DNA from: Paraphysoderma sedebokerense
Lineage: Eukaryota > Blastocladiomycota > Physodermatomycetes > Physodermatales > Physodermataceae
NCBI GenBank assembly: GCA_025602915.1
Contig: JAHLJZ010000016.1
Coordinates: forward strand, 351,394 to 415,393
DNA: 64,000 nt
Reading direction: 5' to 3'
This document shows positions 1-10,871 of this stretch, in pieces. Both the position numbers and the translations under genes were made by a program. The notes beneath the pieces were generated by a model. The model was not told where the DNA came from and did not search any database. It saw only the letters and a list, made by a program, of their open reading frames with translations. Numbering within the stretch: the first letter of the stretch is position 1; each line of letters starts with the position of its first letter.

Positions 1-251
1 CAATGAGCACGTTTCCTCAGAGTATATCGAAATAATTTCCGCAGCTTAAATTCTATTTTTAATGATCCATATTTTGATTGGCTCGAGTTAATGTCATCTA
101 TAACTATTGCGTCGCATCCGCGTCGGTTCCGTTGCCTGCTATAATCTGAGGGGAAGAAGTCGTTGTCGAAGACATAATCTCACATAACCTTAATAATTAT
201 AGCGTTGCTAAATACATTAATTTACTTTCTCTTGTTTTCCAGTCTCAGACG

Positions 252-259
252 TATAAATA
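252..259 (+). promoter_or_regulatory. TATA box of first peptidase-like gene
   Basis: TATAAATA lies 59 nt upstream of the ATG at 311 and is followed by CGCGG. The second, broken paralogue has a related element (CATAAATA then TGCG) 40 nt before its ATG, so the core promoter was duplicated with the gene. The rest of 1-251 shows no gene. Confidence 0.6.
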
Positions 260-310
260 CGCGGCGAGGATCAATGATCTAAGACATTAGCAAATACCAC
301 ATACTCAGAA

Positions 311-1507
311 ATGGTCATGTTTGTAACACTCAACACTTCAATTTACGTGATTCTGTCAATTCTGCTATCGAGTTTGAATGCTCAACAGATTGAGTGTCCC
401 AAAATTCAGCCAGCAACAGATGTGCCGGCGTCATATAACCTGAATACTTCATTCTATCAAAAATATCTACCCGGTCCAGGTGCTATGAAGAGTAAGTTAT
501 TCTTAACTTCCATGCATGCGTTACTTGGCGGATTGGTGTTTCGAACAGTTGAGCTAATAGTGTTGTATTTTGCTTTTTATTTAAAAAGACATTCCAATTG
601 TGGCGTCGTCAAAAGTCGAAGATGAGGCAATGTATAGAGCGTGGTATGTCCTACAAAAAATGGGGGAGACGATAGACCCTGCTGCCTGGGATGCCGTTGC
701 CAGCAAAAATATCAGAGTCGGTATTATGGGTATGTAATGTGGACAAATGATTTCAGTCCATCGCGATATCAATTTCTAACTTGCAAATCACCTTATTGAC
801 TCCTGATATTTTCCAGCCCGCACAGAGCAAACTCTAGACATTCCTGAACATTCCGATCTTCAGCAAGCATTCCCAAACACAGATTGGAATAGTCGTGCGC
901 GGGGATTAGGAGCCACCGAAATTCGACCGGCTACGACTGCTGGAGAAGAAAATCTCCTTTCCCTCCCTAGCGGCCAATTACCGAACGATAGATATTTCGG
1001 GTATTGCGTATTGGTACATGAATTTGCCCATACAATACACCAATTCGGAATGCGAATTAATGCTACGTTTGATGCAACCCTTCATCAAGTTTTCAATAAC
1101 AGTATTGCCATGGGTCGATGGAATGGGACGTATTCCACGACCAACCACGCCGAATATTGGGCTGAAGGTAACTTATATCTTTGCATTAAATCACAACGCT
1201 TTTTCAAAAAACAACTCTAACATGTGAATAATTTATTCCTGCCCAATCAGCTGTCCAGCGTTATTTTGATTGCAATAACCTTGCCGGCAGACCCAGCAAC
1301 ATCGACAACACCATCAATACCCGCGAAAAACTCCAAACCTATGATCCTGAGCTATACGCACTCATCAATTATGTCTTCAGGGATAACCCATGGCGCTATC
1401 AAATTCCTGCCGCAGGGACAAGCATTTGTAAGCCACCTGCCATTCCATCGGATACTATTGTAGAACAACCGGTATACTACAGAAGGCGTCGCAGAACTAG
1501 ATTCTAA
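311..1507 (+). CDS. secreted HExxH zinc-peptidase-like protein, copy 1
   Basis: Four exons (311-491, 589-729, 817-1167, 1251-1507) join to about 309 residues. An N-terminal signal peptide ends near LLSSLNAQQ. The hallmark is the motif VHEFAHTIHQFG, a HExxH zinc site, followed about 50 residues later by EYWAE, a likely third zinc-ligand Glu. This spacing resembles the ATLF/M34-type metallopeptidase fold, but that assignment is inference. The conserved C-terminal block (YFDCNN to DNPWRYQ, then SICK) is shared by all three copies and holds cysteines that may pair. The mature protein ends in a basic RRRRRTRF tail and lacks the GPI-type tail of copy 3. It is probably an extracellular or wall-associated hydrolase. 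The start is the first ATG after a TATA box, and the signal peptide supports it. Substrate unknown. Confidence 0.8.
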
Positions 1508-2546
1508 ACAGTACTTAGAGGGAGGGCCACTGTATAAATATGGAAAATGTAGAATAGAATCTGCTAAATATACAAAATACATAACTAAAATGCGTGTTTT
1601 CAGATTTTCTTAAATAATTCAATGTCACTTTTCATCACGGCAATTCATTAATTGTGTGAATAACAATTACACCGCAGGCAAACATAAAGATTGTACTGCC
1701 AATTTTAACATAAAAGCATTTATATGAATCAAAAAGACGTAAGAGCGAAAGAAGTCATAGCTAACTTTAACCATTAGGACAAAAAATTTAAAGGAAAGAA
1801 AATAAACAGAATCCCGGTTCCCACCAGTCCAAGTAAATCAAAAAAATCAAAGGATACGGAGTACGGACACAGCCGGAAAAGTCCAGAAACGTGCCTACGC
1901 AGGGAGAAAGAGACCAAAGTGGGAGCCTTACGAAATTGAGTTCACCGTAAATTTTTCTAATTCGTCATACATGTCCGTTAGTCCTCCGATTATTCTGTTA
2001 TCTTTCTCATTTCTGTTTATTTTTTCCGTTCTGTTGTTGGTTTCGTTTCTCAGTAAGAATTGTATTTGTACTACATACATAGAACTGAATATAACATTTT
2101 CACTATCACTATCGTATTTTTAATGTTGAGCATTCAAAGGGCCAATTCAATTTTAATGGAAGGTCTTAAACAAAGAAGCCAAATCACTTTTTGGATTGAT
2201 TACAAAATTCCTGTTTTCTATTCTACCAGGACAAAGATCATATTAGCTGGATATCATGAAATTATGGAGGTATTGTGCTTTTGAGTTTTAACTATGAATA
2301 GAATATTAAACGACATTCTTAAAGAACCTATGAGCTATGCAAGCTGTATTTGACAACAACAGGGTATCTTGAGAAGCTCAACAGATGGCGCGTTGGTCCT
2401 GGGGTCCACACCAATCGGCAGCAGCGCTGCGGGAATATCGATCACTAGCGTTGTGAGCAGATATTAAGTAAGCTTTTTGATAATACCAACACTATTATAA
2501 AGACGCTAGATATTATTTGGTCAAGCTACAACCCGCGTAAGCGCCC
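1508..2546. other. intergenic
   Basis: Mostly AT-rich non-coding sequence between peptidase-like copies 1 and 2. The only open frame of note (74 codons near 2060) has no recognisable domain or splice partner. I see no repeat or RNA gene. Confidence 0.5.
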
Positions 2547-2554
2547 CATAAATA
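2547..2554 (+). promoter_or_regulatory. TATA-like box of broken peptidase-like copy 2
   Basis: CATAAATA lies 40 nt before the ATG at 2587 and matches the TATA region of copy 1. The promoter looks intact although the gene behind it is broken. Confidence 0.45.
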
Positions 2555-2586
2555 TGCGTTAAACAGTACAACTCTGCATTCAGAAA

Positions 2587-3691
2587 ATGATCGCAGCAAC
2601 AATTAGTACATTCTACGCTCTTGCATTTTTGTTACTATCAAGTACAAATGCTCAACAAATTGAGTGCCCTAAAATTCAACCAGCAACTAATAATCTGAAC
2701 ACTTCATTTTATCAAAAGTATCTTCCCGGATCGGGTGCTATGAAAAGTACGTTATTCGTTACTTCCAGGAACTATATAGTGGATTGTGGTTCCGCAAATT
2801 AAGCTAATACTGCTTGCTTTGCTTTGTATTAAAAAAAGACATTCCGATCGTGGCGTCGTCCAAAGTTTCAGATGAAGCAATGTATAGAGTATGTCCTACA
2901 AAAAATGGGAGAGACAATAGACACCGCATCCTGGGATGGAATTGCGAGCAAACGTATCAGAATTGGCACTAACCCATGTACTTGCCGTCAATGATTTAAG
3001 CCCTTACCGAGATCAATTTCTTGAAGCAGATTACCGCGCCTTATTAACTCCTCCCTTGATGATGCTTCTAGCCCATACAGAGCAAACTCTCGATATTCCT
3101 GAACATTCTGATCTTCAGCAAGCATTCCCTGACACAGATTGGAATAATCGTGCTCGAGGATTTGCAGCCACCGAAGTTCGACCGGCTACGACTGTTGGAG
3201 AAGAGAATCTTCTTTCCCTACCGAACGATAGACATTTAGGATATTGTGTAATGGTACATGAATTCGCCCATACGATACACCAGTTCGGTATGTGAATCAA
3301 TGCTACGTTTGATGAAACCCTTCATAGGGTTTTCAATAGCAGTATTGCTATGGGTCGATGGAATGGGACGTATTCCGCGAAGAATCACGCCGAATATTGG
3401 GCCGGAGGTAACTTAATCTTATTGCATTGAATGACAAACCATTCTACCAAAATGCTAACACTTTAAAAAATGTTTTATTCCTATTCAGCTGTTCAGCGCT
3501 ATTTTGATTGCAACAACCTCGCCGGTAGAACCAACATCATCGACAACACCATCGGCATCAACACTCGCGAAAAACTCCAAACCTATGATCCCCAACTATA
3601 CGCTCTAATCAATTATGTCTTCAGAGATAACCCATGGTGCTATCAACTCCCTGCCGCAGGGCTTAGCATTTGTAAATCAAGCTCTGTTTAA
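2587..3691 (+). pseudogene. broken copy 2 of the HExxH peptidase-like gene
   Basis: The exon order and splice sites of copy 1 are preserved: a signal peptide exon ending in GAMK, the HEFAHTIHQFGM exon, and the YFDCNN to DNPW exon. Two lesions break it. Compared with copy 1, a 5-nt deletion near 2890 (after the DEAMYR codons) shifts the frame in exon 2. At 3293-3295 the Arg codon after HQFGM has become TGA by a single C-to-T change. The DVPASY codons after PAT are also missing in exon 1, and the SGQL segment before PNDR is missing. Similarity otherwise stays high through the stop near 3691, so inactivation looks recent. A sequencing error could explain one lesion but hardly both. Confidence 0.8.
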
Positions 3692-4078
3692 TCAGATAAC
3701 ACTGTACAAAGATTGGGATATTGCAGAAAGCATCGCAGAACTAGATTCTAATTTATACTTTGAGGGAAGGCAACATTATACATATTATAGATGTAGAATA
3801 GAACATTTTAAATATAAACATTACATAAGACGAATTTGTTTTCTTAGGTTTCTCCAAACATCATTGCCAGCTTTCCTCATAGCATTGTATCAATATCTGT
3901 AGTGTTTTGAATCCCGCATTTTTTATTCCGCGTTAACTCGTGATCTCAAATGTAACAACACTACACTGAAAGTCAAACTGAGTGACGATGTTTTATAGTA
4001 CATACACAGGAACATTTGAATCAAAATGTAAGAACACAAATGAAACATAATTAACTTCAACGACATAAAACTAACACA
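3692..4078. other. intergenic
   Basis: Non-coding sequence after the broken peptidase-like copy. It ends in the A-run that serves as the Pol III terminator of the tRNA on the opposite strand. Confidence 0.5.
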
Positions 4079-4087
4079 AAAAAAAAA
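4079..4087 (-). terminator. Pol III terminator of tRNA-Asp
   Basis: A run of A on the plus strand, read as a T tract on the minus strand, lies directly after the tRNA discriminator base. This is the standard RNA polymerase III stop. Confidence 0.75.
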
Positions 4088-4089
4088 GA

Positions 4090-4179
4090 CTCTCGAGCGG
4101 GGAATTGAACCCCGGTCTCCCGCGTACTTTGACATCAGCCAATGACAGGCGGGGATACTCACCACTATACTACTCGAGA
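4090..4179 (-). tRNA. tRNA-Asp(GTC) with an 18-nt intron
   Basis: Read on the minus strand, the acceptor stem TCTCGAG pairs perfectly with CTCGAGA. A D-arm box A (TAGTATAGTGG) and a T-arm box B (GGTTCAATTCC) are present. The anticodon stem CCCGC/GCGGG encloses loop CTGTCAC with anticodon GTC. An 18-nt insertion (TTGGCTGATGTCAAAGTA) splits the loop one base 3' of the anticodon, the canonical 37/38 intron position. Without it the tRNA is 72 nt including the discriminator G. Confidence 0.93.
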
Positions 4180-4875
4180 TATACTACGCAGCTTTTAATA
4201 AAATATATGAATTAATCCTCAACTGAAACACCTTAAAATTATATCAAGATGGGTGATCTTTGGGTAAATCTTCAGTTGAACTCTAGTTCAAATTACCAAT
4301 AGGAAGTGAAAACTGCAACATGTAAGGAGCAAAATAGTTAAGAGATGAACATATAAGTAGACGCTGACGCTAATATAGTTAATTATAGGGGCGAATTATT
4401 GTTCGACATTGCCATAGAATTTTCAATTTAAGTACCCTTTGCATCACCGACAATGAGAGGTAAAGAAATAAGAGGCCAAGTGATGGATAATAAGAAAGAA
4501 ATACTTGATTAGTGACGAAATTTGCTTGGAACGTGGGTACAGTGCGACGTTTTGATGTCGCATCTTCGCATTGGAATGGTATAGCGTAAAGTATAGACGC
4601 TTTTCGCGATGATTTGTCTCGGATAAACTAATTTGACTCTATTCCATTTACTTGATTAGGAGTTTTGGTATTTGCTTTCAAGACATCACTTAGTTTATTC
4701 CAAGGTATATGCAACTTCCTTCTAACAACGGTTTATGACAACTTTCTCAGAATGACAATAACTATACTGAAGCCAAAAAGGAGAAAACCATAACTGCATT
4801 TAAACATAAGAATGTAATGACCCCAATTCATATAGAATTTTGTTGCCTGCGGGTTGACTCCAGGTCTGTGATCAT
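4180..4875. other. intergenic
   Basis: Non-coding by inspection. The long plus-strand frame over 4817-5257 is antisense to the secreted peptide gene and has no domain. Confidence 0.45.
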
Positions 4876-5112
4876 TTATCCGGTCCTGAACATACCTCCT
4901 TTAAAGAAGGCGGTGCTTCTAGATGATCGGCCTAATTGTCTCTTTTCAAGGCGAGGCTCAGCGATGTCAATATTTTCAGCTGCAGCAGATTCTGCCTTGT
5001 TTTCAACTTCATCAGAAACCGGCGTTAAAGAGTTAACGACCGGTGTTCCTTTCGTTAGATTTATGTTTAGAAGCAGGAGCGTCAAAAGGAGTACAGTGAT
5101 AGTGACTTTCAT
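4876..5112 (-). CDS. small secreted peptide precursor with Lys-Arg site
   Basis: A single-exon 78-residue frame. It starts MKVTITVLLLTLLLLNINLT, a textbook signal peptide. An acidic pro-like stretch follows (DEVENKAESAAAENIDIAEP), then RLEKR and a 20-residue basic, Ser/Phe/Gly-containing tail beginning QLGRSSRS and ending GMFRTG. Cutting after Lys-Arg by a Kex2-type protease would free a C-terminal peptide with an N-terminal Gln. A TATA box lies 65-75 nt upstream. It could be a pheromone-like or effector peptide, but I recognise no family. The ORF is short, so expression evidence matters. Confidence 0.55.
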   Translation of the reverse strand: MKVTITVLLLTLLLLNINLTKGTPVVNSLTPVSDEVENKAESAAAENIDIAEPRLEKRQLGRSSRSTAFFKGGMFRTG

Positions 5113-5176
5113 GCTGAGTGATGACCGAGGACGTATGTTGCCAGTATGGTACAGGATAAATTTGGGAGGAGGTCCG

Positions 5177-5186
5177 ACTTATATAG
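5177..5186 (-). promoter_or_regulatory. TATA box of secreted peptide gene
   Basis: On the minus strand this reads CTATATAAGT, 65-75 nt before the ATG at 5112. It supports a real transcription unit. Confidence 0.5.
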
Positions 5187-5816
5187 TTTTTCCAGCAGAT
5201 GCTCAGAAATTTCTGTTCGAGTCAGGCGGACATAACTTATATAATAGGTTAAAATAGACTATTATTGTCAGGGTGGTCATTCTTCTGCCACAGTATTCAG
5301 GATTGGTGGCCATCGGCGTGCTAGCGGCAGCTAAGGGAATCTCGCGCGTGACTGATGTCCAGTCAGATATCACCAGGCAACATTTCGTGACAATTTTCAC
5401 AGTATGACGAGTGTTCATGGAAGGGTTTTTTTGTTGAAGAAGAATTTCTTTTTTGAACAACGGACATGGTCAGCGGAAGGTTTGTACTTTGACAATGGTC
5501 AAAATGTGTGGTATTCCAACAGTACAGACCGCCACACGATAAACTTACTTCATTCCAACGAATACAACTCACAAAGTAAGCTACAGGTTAAGTAAAAGTA
5601 TTATGTATTATGGAAGCCACCGAATGTTGGTGAATATATACAATTGGTTAATTAGAGGTAAATACGACAGCGGGATATGTTATAACGGATATCATGCCGG
5701 TAAAATATGTAGTGACCATTCTAACTTGTAACTTGGTTTTATTAAATTATTACTTTACATTTGCTTTGTTAACTATTTTACGGGTTACCGTTATCTGTTA
5801 AGCGAAATTTCAGGTC
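5187..5816. other. intergenic
   Basis: No convincing gene. Short open frames on both strands between 5200 and 5600 lack signal peptides, domains and coherent splice sites. Confidence 0.45.
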
Positions 5817-8011
5817 TCACAGAGTGAATAGATTCATACGAGATCCGGTTTCAGTAAAAGTAGCTGGTCTTTTGTTTGAGAGACGGCGCAACAAACGAGG
5901 ATAGGTATTGTGATACTAATAGATTTCATTCGTAAGTTTTCCGATATATAGAAAACTGAGAGAATGAAAAGAATGAACGTACCATTAATTGTATTATTTC
6001 CTTCTTTGCAGGTTCAAGTACTGTGGCCGATAATGGTTCTTCTGGGTTTTGAAGTTTGGAGAGAATTGATTTTCGAGCGGTAGACGATATGTTCAACTCG
6101 TATGGAGCTCCGCTAACGATAAAAGTATCTATGATGAATTTTATACGCTGGGGTGTACCATCTTCCTCTAAAAATGTGGAATGATGTCTGCTTCCCATGG
6201 CACTCGGTGTCCCATCTAGTAACATACACTCCTCAATAAATAAGGCATTTTCTAAACAAAAAATATATGTGAGCATACAGGCACCGATCGAAGATGCTTC
6301 AGAATGGTGGGCATACCAATCGAAAAGTCCTCGACCAAAACGTCTTTTAGGATCAAGAAAAGTGAAGGATCATTTAACACGCGATGAAAAGAGTCGATCG
6401 AGTTCTCTAGTAGAATTCTCTCATCTCCACCTTTGAGTATTGTGTATAAGGCAGGACATGTAATTGTAACAGTGTGCGTAATAGTTGCCAGTAGAAATAA
6501 CCAAAAGGTATAACCAAATGGAAACAGTTCCGAAACGGATTTGACAAAGTAAGTCAGGATGTAAAGAAGAAACAGCGGATAAAATGACGCGAGGGCAAAT
6601 GTGTGCTCAAGCTTTAGGTATATGGAGTCGTGTACATTTCTTGTCAAATGGAGAAAGTACGGCAGAGTAATTAAAAAGATTCCAACGCAAATGTATAGCG
6701 GCTAAAAGGAACAGAGAAGTTAAAAATATGCTTTTAGGTGCATGCAAAAAGTTCCACAGACATACCACCCATTCTTTACCATTGCCAGTGAACTCCGGAT
6801 CCATGAGTGTATGTATCGAAAATGCTTTGTTGTATCCCAAAACGATCAAGAATAAAATCACTTCTATGGTGGTAGAGACCGCCAAACACTTTAAAAGCTG
6901 AGGTAGTCCGATCCCTCGCTTGATGAGAATTGTACTGCCCGAACTCTCTCCCAACAGAGTAGTACTTGCGAACCGGCGAAATTTGTTGTCCTTTCTGTTG
7001 AACAATCGTTTTTGTACGCGGAAAATGAATTTTTCTGCCTTGTTCTGCATGCAGATTCATAATTGACGCTCATTCAGTACGTCTCATACTTTAGTCGAGA
7101 AATAAAAATATCTTACCAATGACAAATGTTGATAAACTGCTTCCTCTTTCTTTAATGCCGATTTTTTGAAGTTCGTACTCGCGGATTTGTTGGCATAGTA
7201 TTCATTCAAAAGCACCACCGTGCGGAAGAAATAACTGAACATCCAATTAATGTCGCACTACGTCAATTCAAAACACAAATAGAAGTCGTCATGTAATATA
7301 AGTAAGTAAGTAACAATTTGTATACGCAATGCTGTAGAATGTCGATTTGAAGGATACTTTACCATGTAGTTCAACGCGACGGAAACAATCCACGGGATGC
7401 TGTGGACGACTGCTGGCCAGCTACATATGTACAAAACAACATGCTTAGTGAGTTTCGTTCGCAATATAAGCCACGAAAATATTATATAGTATTTACAGTG
7501 TCGAGCGAGCTAACCACTGGTTTCCAACAGCGACCGAGAAGAAAACTTGAGTCATGCATGCCGGGACATTTCGTTTTCGAATAAAATCTTTCTTCCTCAA
7601 ACAGAAGAACAACACGCCAGTGAATATCATATAGAAATTCCATAGGCAAGCAGCTACAGTATAATTTCTGAATTGTGCTTCCGCTGTTTCTGCAACCATA
7701 GTTGTCTTTGGCGATTTTTGAGAGCCGCACCAATTCTGAATATGAGGCAACTGAGGGAGTGAGGGGTAATTTGTACTAAAACCGCGTTCGTTGACAGATG
7801 TGTCTCCCTTTGAACCTATGCAGTATGCACCGTTCGTCGGCAATGAGAATTGAGAAATGTGACGAAAAGAAGTTGATGGTGTAGTTACACAAAAAGAATT
7901 ACGAGCGACAGAAAGAAAGAGTTTAAAATTCGAACGGATAATAATTGGTGAGGTTCCAGGCGGTGAATCCAGAGGTTTTCCAGGGCTTCGACAGTGCTTG
8001 CACGGGCGCAT
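5817..8011 (-). CDS. seven-transmembrane receptor with C-terminal RGS domain (GPCR-RGS)
   Basis: At least seven exons join in frame. The N-terminal part (about 110 residues, polar, no clear signal peptide) leads to TM1 (TVAACLWNFYMIFTGVLFF) and a basic loop (CLRKKDFIRKR). Further TM blocks follow, such as SIPWIVSVALNYM, EVILFLIVLGY, YICVGIFLITLPYF, FYPLFLLYILTYF and TFWLFLLATITHTV. The C-terminal RGS domain runs from SIDSFHRVLNDPSLFLILK through VEDFSIENALFIEE and SGAPYELNISS to NTYPRLLRRL, the expected order of RGS helices. A 67-nt intron near 5980 splits the last RGS helix and recovers the true C-terminus ending NLFTL. This matches fungal class VI (GprK-like) receptors. The RGS part should speed GTP hydrolysis on a G-alpha partner at the plasma membrane. 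The start at 8011 is the least certain point. Confidence 0.85.
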
Positions 8012-8493
8012 TCATTCTCGTCCTGCTGTCAATACTGTTTGGATTGTTCATCCAACACCGACTAGTCTGGGCTCTGGAATCTCTGGAGTCTGGACAGTAG
8101 AGTAGACACTATTATTCACTGATAAATTGGACCTCTCTAGTATCTACATTGTCTATACTCTATACCCCGGTCGACTCCAGCTGCTGTGATCGGAGAATCG
8201 GAGGAAAATATCGGCGTCCTTATTCCTTTAGTGATACATACGCTAGTAGCAGTTGAGTGCGTACAGCGTATTCCCTAGATAGAAATGATATGATAGTTCG
8301 TTATAATCATGGTTTTAAATTGTAAGCATCTTTAAAAGGAGGCTGCATCTATAGTTTATTCATAATGTGACACTACTAGACAGTCACATCGTGGTAACAG
8401 CATAGACAGTGCATAGACGTCAACTTCCCACGATTAAATTACCCATACATCGACTGGTTTCACATATCATCCGATATTTACATCGAGGATAAA
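8012..8493. other. intergenic, probable GPCR-RGS 5' region
   Basis: Separates the GPCR-RGS start from the end of peptidase-like copy 3. It contains locally repetitive CTGGAGTCTGG-type sequence around 8070-8095. No gene seen. Confidence 0.4.
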
Positions 8494-9820
8494 TTAATTA
8501 TAAAGCATCATCAGTAGGGATACTATGACTGTAAATAGAGTTCCAAAGGATCTTTCCAACGGAAGAGAGCTACTTGAAATTTCAGTTGGAGGGGGATTCG
8601 GGTAGGTACTCGAACTCGGGCTAGGATTTGGATTGGGATTAGGGTTCGGGCCATTTGTCGGAGTCACTGATGGTGGAGAATTGGTAGGAGAGACGGTGGA
8701 AGTACCAGTAGGCGCACTGGTAGTGCTGTCGCTTTTTTTGCATATGCTTGTTTCTGGTGGAATCACCTGGTATTTCCATGGGTTATCTTTGAATACGGAA
8801 TTGATCAAGTTGAACATCTCGGGATCATAGCTTCTTAATTTGTCTCTGGTGGTGATATCGTTATGAATGCCATCGGGTACGCCTGAAAATTGATTGCAGT
8901 CAAAATAACTTTGAACGGCTGTCGAAAAACAAGTAGAATGATTAGGATAGAAGAAAAAGGTTTACAACGTATTCTAATAGTTACCTTCAGCCCAATATTC
9001 TAACTCATTTGTTGCGGCATAAGTCTGGTTCCAAAGACCCTTGGCCGTACTTCTTTCAAATATTTGGCGTAATTCAGCCTCGAACGCAGGGTTGATCCGC
9101 ATGCCAAATTGCTGAACGGTGTGTGCAAATTCATGAACCAAGATGCATTCTCCCTGGTACCTATCATTGGGCAAATCGCCTCTCGGAAGCCCAAGTAAGT
9201 TTTCTTCACCGACCGATGTAGCAGGTCGACTTTCTGTGGCACCCAATCCTCTTGATCGGCTATTCCAAAAATCAGCGGGAGTGAGATCGGAGTGTTCAGG
9301 AACATCGACTGTGACTTCTGTACGAGCTGCATAGATACCATACATAAGTTAGCGCATTCTTGGGCAAGACAGACAACAAGAGGAACTCTTTGCGTACCCA
9401 TTACGGCAACCCTGATTTTGTGTTCGGCAAGCTTATCCCAAGCTCTTGGGTCTACTGTTTCGCACATTCTTTTCAGTATGTACCACGCACGATAGAGAGC
9501 TTCGTCTGCGACTTTTCCGGACGAAACAATTGGGATATCTGCAAAGTATTAGTGCAACAAGTCAGTCCAACATCAAATCACTCATTTTCACGACACAGCG
9601 AATCGAGTTAAGACACTGGTAAAAGTCGTAAGACTGCAGTAAAGAAAAACCTCATACCTTTCATTGGCCCTGGTCCAGGGATATATTTGTTGTAAAATCC
9701 GGTATTGAGGTTGTACGATGCAGGTACATCGGTGGCAGGTTGAATCCTCGGGCAGATAATGTCTTGAGCCGATGCGCATTGCAAGACGATTAGAATAGCA
9801 CTGAGGGATATCCACAACAT
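8494..9820 (-). CDS. HExxH zinc-peptidase-like protein, copy 3, GPI-anchored form
   Basis: Four exons (9820-9658, 9538-9398, 9326-8985, 8918-8494) give 356 residues, with the same intron positions as copy 1. A signal peptide ends at QCASAQ. The zinc motif is VHEFAHTVQQFG, with EYWAE downstream. After the shared DNPWKYQ/SICK block there is a Ser/Thr/Pro-rich stalk with NPNPNPNP, then a hydrophobic C-terminus (FGTLFTVIVSLLMMLYN). That is the layout of a GPI-anchor signal, so this paralogue is probably held at the cell surface or wall while copy 1 is released. It lies in inverted orientation to copies 1 and 2 across the GPCR-RGS gene. Catalytic activity is inferred from the motif only. Confidence 0.82.
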
Positions 9821-10871
9821 CTGTGCCGGAAAGAGAGTATTATGCTGCTTAATGGTTTATTGCTTCGGAAACGAAATATCTTTGTCGTCGGAAACATTGA
9901 CAGAGGCATCTTGTCTTTAATTTTCCTCTCCCTGTTTCGACTGCGCAATGACACGGCCGCTTCCGTGTGGATGACGAGAGATGCAAAAACTGCATGAATG
10001 CGAAGCGGGTCAATCAATTCTGGGGTACAAAGTCAATTTAAATTACGAAATTACCAATCGGATCTGCTGACTTGCTCCTCATTGCAATAGTTAATGTGAG
10101 GAAAAGAAACGGCATCATCTTCTTATGATGCTTGATCTACAATGAACATGTACAATGGTTCGCAGGACGGCACCAATCAGGTGTTTGTATGGGTTTCAGG
10201 CAATTTTCAGTTTATTAATAGTTGGGATATGAACAAGCTTTACTCGATGGTCTACAACAAGGCTGAGAAATCGCATTTTTTAAGAAGAATTTATGCAGAA
10301 ATCAAAAAACGTACAAGCTCCGTTTCACCAAATTAATTACCCCGCGTATTCATATCCAAAGGCGATTCGAATTTGGGCACATAACCGATTATTTGATAAA
10401 TAAATTCTTACATATCACTTTTACAACCATTAATTCATATCGAAAATATGACATGCTTTACATGGGTCCACATGGCGGTCACATTGTTCTGCAATTATAA
10501 CCAAGTACCCAAATTGTCGGAAGCTTAATTCCCTTCCTCTCTGGCAATCACAGATTCCAATCGCCTCAACGGCCACTATGCCTTTAATATGAGCTTTAAT
10601 TCATTCTTTTCTTCCTTTTATTTCAAATAATAATCTTTTCAATTGAAATTGTCGACTTAATTAAAGCGAATGAGACCACGTGGACGCTGTGAACACAAAA
10701 ATTTCGCTAAGTCCCAAAACATCAATTTTTCCGTCACCACCTTTTTTCTCATCATTATATCGACGGTTCTCATCGTTTCTTGGTTCTGCCTTTCCCTTTG
10801 AAGCATCACAAGTTCAATCTTCACAAATCCCAATTCATTCTCTTCAAATTCTTGCCTCAGTGGCCGGCACT
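9821..10871. other. intergenic, TOP1 upstream region
   Basis: A 64-codon ORF at 10142-10336 (starts MNMYNGSQDG) has no recognisable domain and may be chance. From about 10600 the sequence is T/C-rich, typical of a fungal promoter, and leads into TOP1. The open frame continues upstream of 10872 without an ATG. Confidence 0.4.

Noticed and set aside
8620-8660. NPNPNPNP-coding repeat as a satellite
   Set aside because: It is an in-frame part of the Pro-rich stalk of peptidase-like copy 3.
10142-10336. 64-codon ORF upstream of TOP1
   Set aside because: No domain, no promoter signal and no splice partner; likely chance.
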